From Streptomyces sp. CB02058 (GTDB taxonomy: Bacteria > Actinomycetota > Actinomycetes > Streptomycetales > Streptomycetaceae): 64,000 nucleotides of DNA. Under the pieces are notes generated by a model. The model saw only the letters and a list, made by a program, of their open reading frames with translations, did not search any database and was not told the DNA's origin. The position numbers and the translations under genes were made by a program. The DNA lies in contig NZ_LIPG01000006.1 in assembly GCF_001905505.1 (NCBI RefSeq), forward strand, positions 496,001 to 560,000. The letters run 5' to 3'. How positions within the stretch are numbered: the first letter of the stretch is position 1; the number at the start of each line of letters is the position of its first letter. Positions 41,524 to 50,795 of the stretch are shown one piece after another.

Positions 41524-42429
41524 ATGTCCCTCGACACGCCTACGAAGACCCCCTCCGCCGGCCCCGGGGCCGGACGGTCCGCACACCCGGCCGGGCGGCG
41601 GCGCCGCTTCCCCCGCGGCGTCTGGGGCAGAGCCGTCGTCGCACTGCTGCTGATCGTCGAGATCTACCCGCTGCTGTGGATGTTCCTGACCTCACTGAAG
41701 TCGAACGACGACTACCTCAACAGCTCCACCTGGAGCCTGCCGACGACCTGGGAGTGGGGCAACTACACCGAGGCGTGGACCACCGGCAACATCGGCCTCT
41801 ACATCCAGAACAGCCTGATGGCGGTGCTCCCGTCCCTCGCACTGATCCTCCTGCTGGGCACCGCGGCCGGATTCGCCCTGCAGATCATGGTGTGGAAGGG
41901 CCGCAGCCTGACCCTGCTGATCTTCCTCGCGGGCATGATGGTCCCCTCCCAGATGATCCTTCTGCCCCTGTTCACCGTGTACTTCCGGACCGGCCTCTCG
42001 GGCACCCTGTGGCCGCTGATCCTCACCTACACCGGCACCGGCCTCCCGCTGACCGTCTTCATGATGGCCACCTACTACAAGACCGTGCCGCGCGAGATGT
42101 TCGAGGCCGCGGCCCTCGACGGCGCCGGCATTCTGCGTGCCTTCTGGTCGATCAGCGTCCCCATGGTCCGCAACGCCGTCCTCACCGTCGGACTGGTCCA
42201 GTTCTTCTTCATCTGGAACGACCTGCTCATCGCGCTGACCTTCACCAACAGCCAGGACCTGCGCACCATCCAGGTCGGCCTGCTCAACTTCACCGGTGAC
42301 TTCGGCGCCACCCAGTACGGACCGCTGTTCGCGGCCATCTGCATCAACGTCTTCGGCACGCTCCTGATCTACCTGTTCCTGAACCAGAAGGTCATGAAGG
42401 GCCTGACCGGCGGAGCCGTCAAGGGCTGA
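41524..42429 (+). CDS. sugar ABC transporter permease (MalG type)
   Basis: A 301-residue permease with six helices and a basic, Gly/Ala-rich cytosolic N-terminus. EAA loop VPREMFEAAALDGAGILRAFWSISVP near residue 190, SNDDYLNSSTWSLP after helix 1 and a C-terminal LNQKVMKGLTGGAVKG ending typical of MalG/UgpE permeases. Forms the channel with the preceding gene. Confidence 0.93.
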   Translation: MSLDTPTKTPSAGPGAGRSAHPAGRRRRFPRGVWGRAVVALLLIVEIYPLLWMFLTSLKSNDDYLNSSTWSLPTTWEWGNYTEAWTTGNIGLYIQNSLMAVLPSLALILLLGTAAGFALQIMVWKGRSLTLLIFLAGMMVPSQMILLPLFTVYFRTGLSGTLWPLILTYTGTGLPLTVFMMATYYKTVPREMFEAAALDGAGILRAFWSISVPMVRNAVLTVGLVQFFFIWNDLLIALTFTNSQDLRTIQVGLLNFTGDFGATQYGPLFAAICINVFGTLLIYLFLNQKVMKGLTGGAVKG

Positions 42430-42483
42430 CGCCCCCGCTCCGCACGACACACCAGCACCCCCACGGAAGGCCTCTCCTCTCTG

Positions 42484-45075
42484 ATGTCCCTTCAGCCTGC
42501 CCCGGTGACCTTCGAGCACCTGCCCGACGGCCTCGGCATCGGTGTCCCCGCACCACGCCTGTCCTGGACGCTGCCCCCCGGCACCGGGTCCCAGGAGGCG
42601 TACGAACTGGAACTCGTCCGCTCCGGCGCCGTGCACCGCACCGGCCGCGTCGACGGACCCGGCCAGGTGCTGGTGCCCTGGCCCGGCGAGCCGCTGACCT
42701 CCCGCGAACGCGTCGCCGTGCGCGTCCGCGTCTGGTCGCCCGGGACCCGCGAGCCGTCGGCGTGGAGTGCGGCCGGCCATGTCGAGGCGGGACTCCTGGA
42801 CCCCGCCGACTGGCAGGCCGTCCCCGTCGGGGCCGGCTGGGACGAGGACCCGGAGGCCGAGCGCCGGCCGGCCCTGGTCCGCAAGGACTTCCGGCTCGAC
42901 CGCACCCCGGCGCGCGCCCGCCTCTACGTCTCGGCACACGGTCTGTACGAGGCGGAGATCAACGGCCGCCGGGTCGGCGACGAGACCCTGGCCCCCGGCT
43001 GGACGGTCTACCCGCACCGGCTGCGCTACCGCACCCACGACGTCACCGCGCACCTCACCGAGGGTCCCAACACCATCGGCGCATGGCTCGGTGACGGCTG
43101 GTACCGCGGCACGTACGGCTTCGACGGCGGCACCCGCAACATCTACGGCACCGACCAGGCCCTGTTCGCACAGCTGGAGGTCACCTACACCGACGGGACC
43201 ACGGACGTCGTGGCCACGGACGGGACATGGAGCGCCGCACCCGGCCCCATCCTCGCCTCCGGCCTGTACGAGGGCGAGACGTTCGACGCCCGGCTGCACG
43301 ACCCGGACTGGTCCGCACCGCACCGTGCGGAATCCGGTGACTGGACGCCCGTACGGACCGGCAGCAGGGACCCGGGGACCCTCGTCGCGCCGATGGGCCC
43401 GCCGGTGCGCTGCACCGAGGAGATCGCCCCCGTCTCCGTCACCCGCACCGCGGACGGCCGCCACATCCTCGACTTCGGGCAGAACCTCGTCGGCCGCCTC
43501 GCCGTCACGGTCGACGGCCCGGCCGGCACCACCGTCACCCTCAGACACGCCGAGGTGCTCCAGGACGGCGAACTCGCCACCCGCCCCCTGCGCGAGGCGT
43601 ACGCCACCGACACCCTGATCCTCTCCGGGCGGTCCCCGCTCACTTGGGAACCCCGCTTCACCCTCCACGGCTTCCGCTACGCCGAAGTCACCGGATGGCC
43701 GGGCGAGCCGGCCCCGGACAGCGTGACCGCCCGGGTCCACCACACCGACATGCGCCGCACCGGCTGGTTCGAGTGCAGCGACGAGCTCGTCAACCGCCTC
43801 CACGAGAACGTCGTCTGGAGCATGCGCGGCAACTTCGTCGACATCCCCACCGACTGCCCCCAGCGCGACGAACGCCTCGGCTGGACCGGCGACATCCAGG
43901 TCTTCGCCCCCACCGCGAGCTATCTCTACGACTGCGCGGGCATGCTCGACTCCTGGCTCACCGACGTCGGCCTGGAACAGCTCCCCGACGGCACCGTCCC
44001 CTGGTACGTCCCCGTCATCCCCGGCGAGCCGATGTGGACGCCGATCCAGCCGGGGGCCGCCTGGGGCGACGTCGCCACGCTCACCCCCTGGACGCTCCAC
44101 CAGCGCTTCGGTGACGTCGGACTCCTGCGCCGGCACCACCCGATGGCCAAGGCATGGGTCGACCTGATGGAACGCCTCGCGGGACCGGGCCGCCTGTGGG
44201 ACACCGGCTTCCAGCTGGGCGACTGGCTCGACCCCGCGGCCCCGCCCGAGGACCCGGCGGCGGGCATCACCGACCGCTATCTCGTCGCCACCGCCTACTT
44301 CGCCCACTCCGCCCGCCATCTGTCCCTGATCGCCGAAGAGCTGGGGGAAGACGCCGAAGCCGGACGGTACGCCGCCCTGGCCGACGAGGTCGCCGACGCC
44401 TTCCGCCGCCGATACGTCCTGCCCTCCGGGCGCATGACCAGTGACAGCCCCACCGCCTACGCCGTGGGAATCGCCTTCGGCCTGCTCACCCCCCGGCAGC
44501 GGCAGAAGGCGGGGAACCGGCTCGCCGAACTCGTCCTCGCGGACAAGTCCCGGATCGCCACCGGCTTCGTCGGGACCCCGCTGATCTGCGACGCGCTCAC
44601 CGACACCGGCCACCTCGACGTCGCCTACAGCCTGCTGCTCCAGACCGAATGCCCCTCCTGGCTCTACACCGTGACCCAGGGCGCCACCACCATCTGGGAG
44701 CGCTGGGACAGCCTCCGGCCCGACGGCAGCCTCAACCCGGGCGGCATGACCTCCTTCAACCACTACGCCCTGGGCGCCGTCGCCGACTGGCTGCACCGCG
44801 TCGTCGGGGGCATCACGGCCGCCGGGCCCGGCTACCGGGACATCGTCTTCCGGCCCCGGCCCGGAGGCGGGATCACCTGGGCCCGCACCCGCCACGAGAC
44901 GCCCTACGGAACCGCCTCCCTGTCGTGGGAGACGACCGCGGCCGGCCTGACGGCCCGCTGCACCGTTCCCGAGGGCTGCCGGGCCACCGCCGAACTGCCC
45001 GGCTGTGCGCCCGTGTCCCTGGACGCGGGCGACCACGTCCTGAACACCACAGAACTGGCGGGGAGAGCCGCCTGA
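42484..45075 (+). CDS. GH78 alpha-L-rhamnosidase, intracellular
   Basis: An 863-residue GH78 enzyme releasing terminal alpha-L-rhamnose. Beta-rich N-terminal modules (FEHLPDGLGI..PRLSW near residue 15; ARLYVSAHGLYEAEINGRRVG near 145) precede the (alpha/alpha)6 catalytic barrel with DCPQRDERLGWTGDIQ near 457-472 (catalytic acid region) and TTIWERWDS near 737 (base region); a short beta C-terminal domain ends it. No signal peptide, so it acts on imported rhamnosides. It follows the permeases by 54 bases. Confidence 0.94.
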   Translation: MSLQPAPVTFEHLPDGLGIGVPAPRLSWTLPPGTGSQEAYELELVRSGAVHRTGRVDGPGQVLVPWPGEPLTSRERVAVRVRVWSPGTREPSAWSAAGHVEAGLLDPADWQAVPVGAGWDEDPEAERRPALVRKDFRLDRTPARARLYVSAHGLYEAEINGRRVGDETLAPGWTVYPHRLRYRTHDVTAHLTEGPNTIGAWLGDGWYRGTYGFDGGTRNIYGTDQALFAQLEVTYTDGTTDVVATDGTWSAAPGPILASGLYEGETFDARLHDPDWSAPHRAESGDWTPVRTGSRDPGTLVAPMGPPVRCTEEIAPVSVTRTADGRHILDFGQNLVGRLAVTVDGPAGTTVTLRHAEVLQDGELATRPLREAYATDTLILSGRSPLTWEPRFTLHGFRYAEVTGWPGEPAPDSVTARVHHTDMRRTGWFECSDELVNRLHENVVWSMRGNFVDIPTDCPQRDERLGWTGDIQVFAPTASYLYDCAGMLDSWLTDVGLEQLPDGTVPWYVPVIPGEPMWTPIQPGAAWGDVATLTPWTLHQRFGDVGLLRRHHPMAKAWVDLMERLAGPGRLWDTGFQLGDWLDPAAPPEDPAAGITDRYLVATAYFAHSARHLSLIAEELGEDAEAGRYAALADEVADAFRRRYVLPSGRMTSDSPTAYAVGIAFGLLTPRQRQKAGNRLAELVLADKSRIATGFVGTPLICDALTDTGHLDVAYSLLLQTECPSWLYTVTQGATTIWERWDSLRPDGSLNPGGMTSFNHYALGAVADWLHRVVGGITAAGPGYRDIVFRPRPGGGITWARTRHETPYGTASLSWETTAAGLTARCTVPEGCRATAELPGCAPVSLDAGDHVLNTTELAGRAA

Positions 45076-45149
45076 TCCATCGCTCTCCCCGTCCGGGAAA
45101 AGCGCACTCCGGGTGCACGTGACGCATCCGGGTGCGTGCCCGTCGAGCA

Positions 45150-45186
45150 GGGGCCGGCCGGGAACCTGACCTCCCGGTCGGCCCCC
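45150..45186 (+). terminator. strong hairpin after rhamnosidase gene
   Basis: GGGGCCG-g-CCGGGA (45150-45163) pairs with TCCCGG-t-CGGCCCC (45172-45185): a 14-bp stem with one G-T wobble and an eight-base loop, followed by a C/T-rich run. Likely terminates or attenuates transcription between the rhamnosidase and GH3 genes. Confidence 0.75.
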
Positions 45187-45235
45187 TTCCCCCGCGCGGC
45201 CGAGTCGTGAGCCGCCCGTCCATCGGAGAGCCGCT

Positions 45236-47713
45236 GTGAACCGACGTACGTTCCTCTCTGCCTCCGCCTTCACGGCCATGGCCGTGGGCATGGCCCCCGC
45301 CACGAGCGACCGGGCGGTGGCCGCGCCCGGCTCCGCCCCGCAGGCCCGGGCCGACGCCCTTCTCGCCCGGATGACACCGGCCGAGAAGGAGGCCCTCGTA
45401 CGCTGCGACTTCGCCGCCGTCGCCCATCTGGGCATCCCGGCGCTGACCATGGCCGACGCCTCGGCCGGGCTGCGGGGCGAGAAGGGCGTCACCGCCTTCC
45501 CCGTCCCCGTCGCCCAGGCGGCCACCTTCGACGAGGCCCTCGTCCGCCGCATGGGCGGCGCCATCGGCACGGAGGGCCGCGCCAAGGGCTTCAACAACCT
45601 CCTCGGCCCCACCGTCGACCTCAGCAGGACCTGGCACTCCGGCCGCCAGTCCGAGGGCATGGGGGAGGACCCGCTGCTGGCCGGCCGGCTGGGTGCGGCC
45701 GTCACCGTCGGCATCCAGAGCCGGGACGTGGTGGCCACCGTCAAGCACTTCGCCGGCTACACCCAGGAGACCAACCGCCTGTCCACCGACACCGAGATCT
45801 CCGAACGCGCCCTGCACGAGGTCTACGAGGCGCCCTTCCGGACCGTGGTCGCGGCCGCCCCCACCACCTCGGTGATGATGGCGTACCCGAAGATCAACGG
45901 TACGTTCGCCGCCCAGCACCCCGCCCTGTTCGACGACGTGAAGAAGAGCATCGGCCTCCGGGGATACACCGTGCCGGACTTCTGGGCGGGCGACGACCAG
46001 GTCGCCGCCGCGCGGGCCGGTATGGACCTCGCCGGACTCGGTCCCGCCGGGGTGAAGCTCCCGGCGGGAGCGCTCACCGGCGGCGCGATACCGGGCGTAC
46101 GGCTGGACGACGCGGCCCGCCGCATCCTCGTCACGATGTACGCGAACGGCCTCTTCGAGCACCCCGTGCCCGCCCCCGCCGACGACGTCAGCACCCCGGA
46201 GCACCAGAAGCTCGCGCACGAGATCGCCGTCGCCTCGACGGTCCTGCTCGTGAACCGGGCCTCGGCGCTTCCGCTGCCTGCCACGCTGAAGTCCCTCGCC
46301 GTGATCGGCCCCGCCGGCACCGACGCCGTCACGGGTGTGGCGGGCTCCACCTACGTCGACCCCGGGAACTGGACCACCCCCCTGAAGGCGATCCGCGACC
46401 GGGCCGGAAGCAAGGTCGCGGTCACGCACTCCCAGGGCACCAGCGGAGACCTGCCCCTCACCCCGGTCCCCTCCTCCGTGCTCCGCGACGCCACCGGTAC
46501 GGCCGGACTGACCGCCGCCTACTACGCGGGCGCCGACGCCGCGGGCACCCCGGTGGCGACCCGCACGGACGCCACCGTCGACTTCGCCGCCGCGCCCGTG
46601 GAAGGGCTGCCGGACGTCTGGTCCGCGCACTGGACCGGCACCCTCGTGCCCACCACCACCGGACCGCACCGCTTCTCGCTGCTTGCCGCCGGGACCGCGG
46701 AACTGAGGATCGACGGCGCCGTGGTCGTCTCCGGCACCCGGCACAGCCGCCGCTTCTTCCTCGGCCCGTACGACTACCCGCTCCAGGGCGCCACCGCGCT
46801 GACCGCGGGACGCCCCGTCACCGTCGAGCTGACCTACACCAACGCCACGGCGGACCGCGGCACCAGCGGACTGACCCTCGGCTGGCAGCCCGACTCCCCG
46901 ATCCCCGCCGCGGTGGAGGCGGCCCGCGCCGCCGACGCCGCCGTGGTCCTCGTGAACCGGGTCGCGGGCGAGGACATGGACCACGGCACGCTCCGGCTGC
47001 CCGGCGACCAGGACCGGTTGATCTCCGCCGTCGCCGCCGTGAACCCCCGTACCGTCGTCGTGCTCAACACGGACGGCCCGGTCGCCATGCCGTGGCTGGA
47101 CGAGGTGGAGGCCGTGATCCAGGCGTGGTACGGGGGACGCGCGACGGGCACCGCTCTCGCCGCCGTCCTCTTCGGCGACAGCGACCCGTCGGGCCGGCTC
47201 CCGGTCACCTTCCCCGTCGACGAGACCCAGGGACCGGGCACCGGAGCCGCGAACTACCCCGGCACCGGCGGCACCGTCTCCTACGAGGAGGGCATCGCGA
47301 TCGGCTACCGCTACTACGAGGCCGAGGGGCAGCGGCCCCGCTTCGCCTTCGGCCACGGGCTGTCCTACACGACCTTCGCCCACGGAGCCGTGGAAGCCGT
47401 CCACGACCCCGCCACCCGGACCGTCGACGTGACGGTCACCGTCACCAACACGGGCCGCCGCGAGGGCACCGAGGTGCTCCAGGTGTACGCGACCCTGCCC
47501 GGCGCCGCCGCGTCGGAGCCGCGCCGCCTGGCCGCCTTCCGCAAGGTCACCCTCGCGCCGGGGGCATCACGGCGCCTCACCCTCACGATCGGCACGATGG
47601 ACCTGGCCGTACGGCAGCCGGGCCGCTGGACCCTTCTCCCCGGCCGGTACACCTTCGCGACCGCGCGTTCGGCGGGGACCGTCACCGCACAGCGGACGGT
47701 GACCATCGGCTGA
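45236..47713 (+). CDS. Tat-exported GH3 glycosidase with PA14 insert
   Basis: An 825-residue beta-glucosidase-like GH3 enzyme. The Tat signal MNRRTFLSASAFTAMAV is followed by the barrel domain (LGIPALTMADASAGLRG near residue 62, KHFAGYTQETNR near 170) and YTVPDFWAGDDQ near 245 carrying the Asp nucleophile; the usual SDW is PDF here. A PA14 carbohydrate-binding insert spans about 425-555 and a fibronectin-III-like domain about 715-825. It acts outside the cell, possibly removing glucose so that a smaller rhamnoside is imported. GTG 45236; own promoter possible after the hairpin. Confidence 0.9.
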   Translation: MNRRTFLSASAFTAMAVGMAPATSDRAVAAPGSAPQARADALLARMTPAEKEALVRCDFAAVAHLGIPALTMADASAGLRGEKGVTAFPVPVAQAATFDEALVRRMGGAIGTEGRAKGFNNLLGPTVDLSRTWHSGRQSEGMGEDPLLAGRLGAAVTVGIQSRDVVATVKHFAGYTQETNRLSTDTEISERALHEVYEAPFRTVVAAAPTTSVMMAYPKINGTFAAQHPALFDDVKKSIGLRGYTVPDFWAGDDQVAAARAGMDLAGLGPAGVKLPAGALTGGAIPGVRLDDAARRILVTMYANGLFEHPVPAPADDVSTPEHQKLAHEIAVASTVLLVNRASALPLPATLKSLAVIGPAGTDAVTGVAGSTYVDPGNWTTPLKAIRDRAGSKVAVTHSQGTSGDLPLTPVPSSVLRDATGTAGLTAAYYAGADAAGTPVATRTDATVDFAAAPVEGLPDVWSAHWTGTLVPTTTGPHRFSLLAAGTAELRIDGAVVVSGTRHSRRFFLGPYDYPLQGATALTAGRPVTVELTYTNATADRGTSGLTLGWQPDSPIPAAVEAARAADAAVVLVNRVAGEDMDHGTLRLPGDQDRLISAVAAVNPRTVVVLNTDGPVAMPWLDEVEAVIQAWYGGRATGTALAAVLFGDSDPSGRLPVTFPVDETQGPGTGAANYPGTGGTVSYEEGIAIGYRYYEAEGQRPRFAFGHGLSYTTFAHGAVEAVHDPATRTVDVTVTVTNTGRREGTEVLQVYATLPGAAASEPRRLAAFRKVTLAPGASRRLTLTIGTMDLAVRQPGRWTLLPGRYTFATARSAGTVTAQRTVTIG

Positions 47714-47777
47714 CCCACGCCCGCCCGCCCGGCGAAAACCGATACCGGGCGGGCGGGGCAGGGTGCAGACTCGTCCC

Positions 47778-48395
47778 ATGGCTGACATGGGGGCATTCCG
47801 GGACGCGGTCACCGCGTGGGCGGCCGGCGGCCCCGCCGGACCCGCGCGTGAACTGGCCGAGCGGCTCTCCGTGCGCACGGTGGTCCTGCTCGAAGGGCCC
47901 AGCGACGCCGCCGCGGTCGAGGCCCTGGCCGAGAGCCGCGGACGGGACCTGGAGGCCGAGGGGATCTGTGTCCTGGCGATGGGCGGCGCGATGAGCGTCG
48001 GACGCTTCACCCAGCTCCTCGGACCGCCCGGCCTGGCCCTTCGCCTCACCGGACTCTGCGACGAGGCGGAGCGCCCCTTCTACACCCGCGGCCTGGAGCG
48101 TGCCGGCGCGGCGCAGCAGGGGTTCTTCGTCTGCGCGGCGGATCTGGAGGACGAGCTCATCCGCGCGCTGGGCGTGACCCGCGTCGAGGAGCTCATCCGC
48201 GAGGAGGGCGATCTGCGCGCCCTCCAGACCTTCCTCCAGCAGCCCGCACAGCGAGGGCGCACCTCGCGGCAGCAGCTGAGGCGCTTCCTCGGCACGAAGA
48301 AGGGCCGCAAGATCCACTACGGCCGGGTCCTCGTCGAGGCGCTCACCCCCGACCGCGTACCCGCACCGCTCGACGGTCTCCTCGGCACGCTCTGA
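47778..48395 (+). CDS. stand-alone TOPRIM (OLD-like) protein
   Basis: A 205-residue protein whose core is a TOPRIM domain of the OLD-nuclease type: VVLLEGPSDAAAVEALAESRG near residue 33 (metal-binding Glu), VLAMGGAMSVGRF near 65, and CAADLEDELIRALG near 118 (acidic pair). The C-terminal part (RRFLGTKKGRKIHYGRVLVEAL) is helical and basic. OLD nucleases carry an N-terminal ABC-type ATPase, absent here, and no UvrD-like GajB partner is next to it. Metal-dependent DNA cleavage is plausible but unproven. ATG 47778 is preferred over GTG 47763. Confidence 0.78.
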   Translation: MADMGAFRDAVTAWAAGGPAGPARELAERLSVRTVVLLEGPSDAAAVEALAESRGRDLEAEGICVLAMGGAMSVGRFTQLLGPPGLALRLTGLCDEAERPFYTRGLERAGAAQQGFFVCAADLEDELIRALGVTRVEELIREEGDLRALQTFLQQPAQRGRTSRQQLRRFLGTKKGRKIHYGRVLVEALTPDRVPAPLDGLLGTL

Positions 48396-48579
48396 CCGCC
48401 CGGCTCCCGTGGACCCGGGAGCGGACCGGCCCTCCCGCCGGGCTGCCGATGCCACCGGGGTATAGCGTCGAAGGCGCCGCCGGACGGCGCGCGTGCGGCC
48501 CGCAGCGCGCCCCCCGGCACAGGACCTCCCGCCGCGATCCGCCGGCGGTCCGTCCACGAACGACCAGGAGAAGGAGCCC

Positions 48580-49002
48580 ATGTCCAAGCCCCCGCTGCCC
48601 TCCGAAGCCGTCACCCTGCTGGGACGGCCCAACCCGGCCGTCATGGCCACGCTGCGCTCGGACGGCACCCCGGTGTCCACGCCCACCTGGTACGTGTGGG
48701 AGGACGGCCACCTGCTGATCAGCCTCGACGAGGGCCGGGTACGCCTGAAGCACCTGCGCCGGGACCCCCGGGTGACCCTCACCGTCCTCGACAAGGACGA
48801 CTGGTACACCCATGTCACCCTCGTCGGCCGGGCGACCGAGCTGTACGAGGACGAGGGCCTGGCCGACATCGACCGCATCGCCCGGCACTACACCGGCGGG
48901 CCCTACCCGGACCGGGTCCGCGCACGGGTCACCGCGCGGATCGAGGTGGAGCGCTGGCACGGCTGGGGCGCGCTGAAGGACAGCAACCAGGCGTCCACCT
49001 GA
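48580..49002 (+). CDS. PPOX-class flavin/F420-dependent oxidoreductase
   Basis: A 140-residue split-barrel protein of the pyridoxamine-phosphate-oxidase-like family: NPAVMATLRSDGTPVSTPTWYVWEDG near residue 20, RLKHLRRDPRVTLTVLD near 58, and a C-terminal VRARVTARIEVERWHGWGAL. Many actinomycete members bind F420 rather than FMN. AGGAGAAGGAG precedes ATG 48580. Its stop abuts, with no gap, the stop of the convergent SDR gene (TGATCA spans both). Confidence 0.82.
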   Translation: MSKPPLPSEAVTLLGRPNPAVMATLRSDGTPVSTPTWYVWEDGHLLISLDEGRVRLKHLRRDPRVTLTVLDKDDWYTHVTLVGRATELYEDEGLADIDRIARHYTGGPYPDRVRARVTARIEVERWHGWGALKDSNQAST

Positions 49003-49743
49003 TCACCCCTCACGCAGGGCGTCGGAGACCGACTTGACACCTCCGTGTGCCGTGAGGCCGCCGTCCACGGGGATCTCGGCGCCGGTGATGAACGAGGCCG
49101 CGTCGGACAGCAGGAAGGCGACCAGCGGGGTGATCTCGTCGACGGTTCCGGTGCGTCCGAGCGGTGTCTCGCGGATGTTGGCCTCCCGGAAGGCGGGTGC
49201 GGCCGACGCGGTCATCTCGGTCTCGATGTAGCCGGGATGGATGGTGTTGACCCTGATGCCGCGCGGGCCGAGCTCCAGCGCCGCGGTCTTCGAAAGGCCC
49301 CTCAGCGCCCACTTGCTGGTCGTGTAGGCGACCGGGTAGTGGGCGGTGAGGGCTGCCGACGAGCCGACGTTCACGACACAGCTGCCCGGGGGCATCAGCG
49401 GGGCGAGATACTGGATGCCGAGCAGCGGGCCGGTGACGTTGACCGCGTGGACGCGCGCCATGTCCTCGGGGCGCACCTCGCCGATCCTGGCCCGCCAGGT
49501 GATGCCCGCGTTGTTGACGAGCCCGTGCACCTGCCCGTACGTCCCGCGCAGTTCGGCGGCGAGTTCGGCCCAGTCCCTCCCGCTGGTCACGTCGAGGCGC
49601 CGACAGCCCTCAGCGGGTTCCACGTCGGTGGCGACGACCCGGGCACCCTCCAGGGCCAGGGCGCGGGCCTCGGCGGCTCCCTGGCCGCGGGCCGCACCGG
49701 TCACGACGACGACCTTGCCGAGGAGCCGGCCGGAGCCGGTCAC
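49003..49743 (-). CDS. SDR-family dehydrogenase, last gene of aromatic operon
   Basis: A 246-residue classical short-chain dehydrogenase: cofactor loop VTGAARGQGAAEARAL (residues 12-28), NNAGI near 80, catalytic Ser in VNVGSSAAL and Tyr/Lys in YPVAYTTSKWAL near 150, C-terminal ITGAEIPVDGG. A TDV stretch after strand 2 suggests NAD preference. GTG 49743 overlaps the stop of the hydrolase upstream. In the pathway it may oxidise or reduce a carbonyl or alcohol intermediate; which one cannot be read. Confidence 0.9.
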   Translation of the reverse strand: MTGSGRLLGKVVVVTGAARGQGAAEARALALEGARVVATDVEPAEGCRRLDVTSGRDWAELAAELRGTYGQVHGLVNNAGITWRARIGEVRPEDMARVHAVNVTGPLLGIQYLAPLMPPGSCVVNVGSSAALTAHYPVAYTTSKWALRGLSKTAALELGPRGIRVNTIHPGYIETEMTASAAPAFREANIRETPLGRTGTVDEITPLVAFLLSDAASFITGAEIPVDGGLTAHGGVKSVSDALREG

Positions 49744-50711
49744 GGCCGTTCCCTGCCGCGTCGCCGGCCGGCGGGCAGCGGCACCGGATCGACGCCAGGG
49801 ACGACCGTGTTGGTGAGCGTCCCGATGCCCTCGACCGTGAGCGAGACCGTGTCGCCGGGCTTCAGCGGCGGAGGGTTCTGCTCACCGCGCAGGCCCCAGA
49901 GCTCGGCGAGGCAGCCGCCGTTGCCGCAGGTGCCGGAGCCGAGGACGTCACCCGGCACGACACGGGTGCCGCGCGAGGCGTAGGCGGTCATCTCCTCGAA
50001 GGTCCAGCTCATGTTGGACAGCAGGTCCGTGCCGATCACCTCGCCGTTGACCTCGGCGGTCAGCGCGAGGCGCAGCAGCCCCTCGGAGTCCCGGTACGGC
50101 TCCAGCTCGTCGGCGGTGACCAGCCAGGGGCCGAGGGTGGTCGCGGTGTCCTTGCCCTTGCAGGGGCCCAGGCCGACCTTCATCTCCGCGGACTGGAGGT
50201 CGCGCGCGGACCAGTCGTTGAAGACGGTGTAGCCCACGATGTGGTCGCGGGCCCGCTCGGGGGTGAGGTCGCGGCCCTCGCGGCCGACGACGGCGCCCAC
50301 CTCGAGTTCGAAGTCGAGCACCGCCGAACCGGGAGGCACGGGCACCGGATCGTCGTGTCCGAAGACCGCGTGCGGGTTGGTGAAGTAGAAGGTCGGCGCC
50401 GCGTACCACTGCTCGGGCACCCCGGATACGCCGTCCACGGCACGGCGTACCCCTTCGACATGTTCCTCGAAGGTGACGAAGTCCCGCACGGAGGTGGGCT
50501 GGAGGGGCGGCAGCAGCCGCACCTGGGAGACGTGCGGGCCGGGCGGCACGTCGAGCGCCGTCGCGCCCGCGGCGAGCAGCCCGGGCAGGCCGTCGGTCTC
50601 CGCGATCAGTGCGGCGAGGGAGGTGACGCCGGGCAGGGGGAAGAGCGTGCCGTCCTCCTCCACGACGGCCACGCGCCGGCGCTGCCGGTGTTCGTAGGCG
50701 GCGAAACGCAT
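49740..50711 (-). CDS. FAH-superfamily hydrolase/decarboxylase
   Basis: A 323-residue fumarylacetoacetate-hydrolase-fold protein. Metal ligands are expected in LDFELEVGAVVG (E-x-E) near residue 133 and in FNDWSARDLQ near 165; GSGTCGNGGCLAELWG near 270 is the usual C-terminal loop. The superfamily cleaves C-C bonds of acylpyruvates and also includes 2-oxopentenoate hydratase and oxalocrotonate decarboxylase, all steps that can follow ring cleavage. AGGAG before ATG 50711. Confidence 0.87.
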   Translation of the reverse strand: MRFAAYEHRQRRRVAVVEEDGTLFPLPGVTSLAALIAETDGLPGLLAAGATALDVPPGPHVSQVRLLPPLQPTSVRDFVTFEEHVEGVRRAVDGVSGVPEQWYAAPTFYFTNPHAVFGHDDPVPVPPGSAVLDFELEVGAVVGREGRDLTPERARDHIVGYTVFNDWSARDLQSAEMKVGLGPCKGKDTATTLGPWLVTADELEPYRDSEGLLRLALTAEVNGEVIGTDLLSNMSWTFEEMTAYASRGTRVVPGDVLGSGTCGNGGCLAELWGLRGEQNPPPLKPGDTVSLTVEGIGTLTNTVVPGVDPVPLPAGRRRGRERP

Positions 50712-50795
50712 GGTGTGCGGCTCCTGACGGGAGTGGGTGGGGACGGGGACGCGGCGGCGGAGTGCACCCGCCGCGCCCCCGGGGCCGGGGGTGGC

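Noticed and set aside
41692..45744. Very long minus-strand open frame opposite the rhamnosidase
   Set aside because: Antisense of a clearly recognisable GH78 gene; composition is Gly/Val/Asp-rich shadow sequence with no domain.
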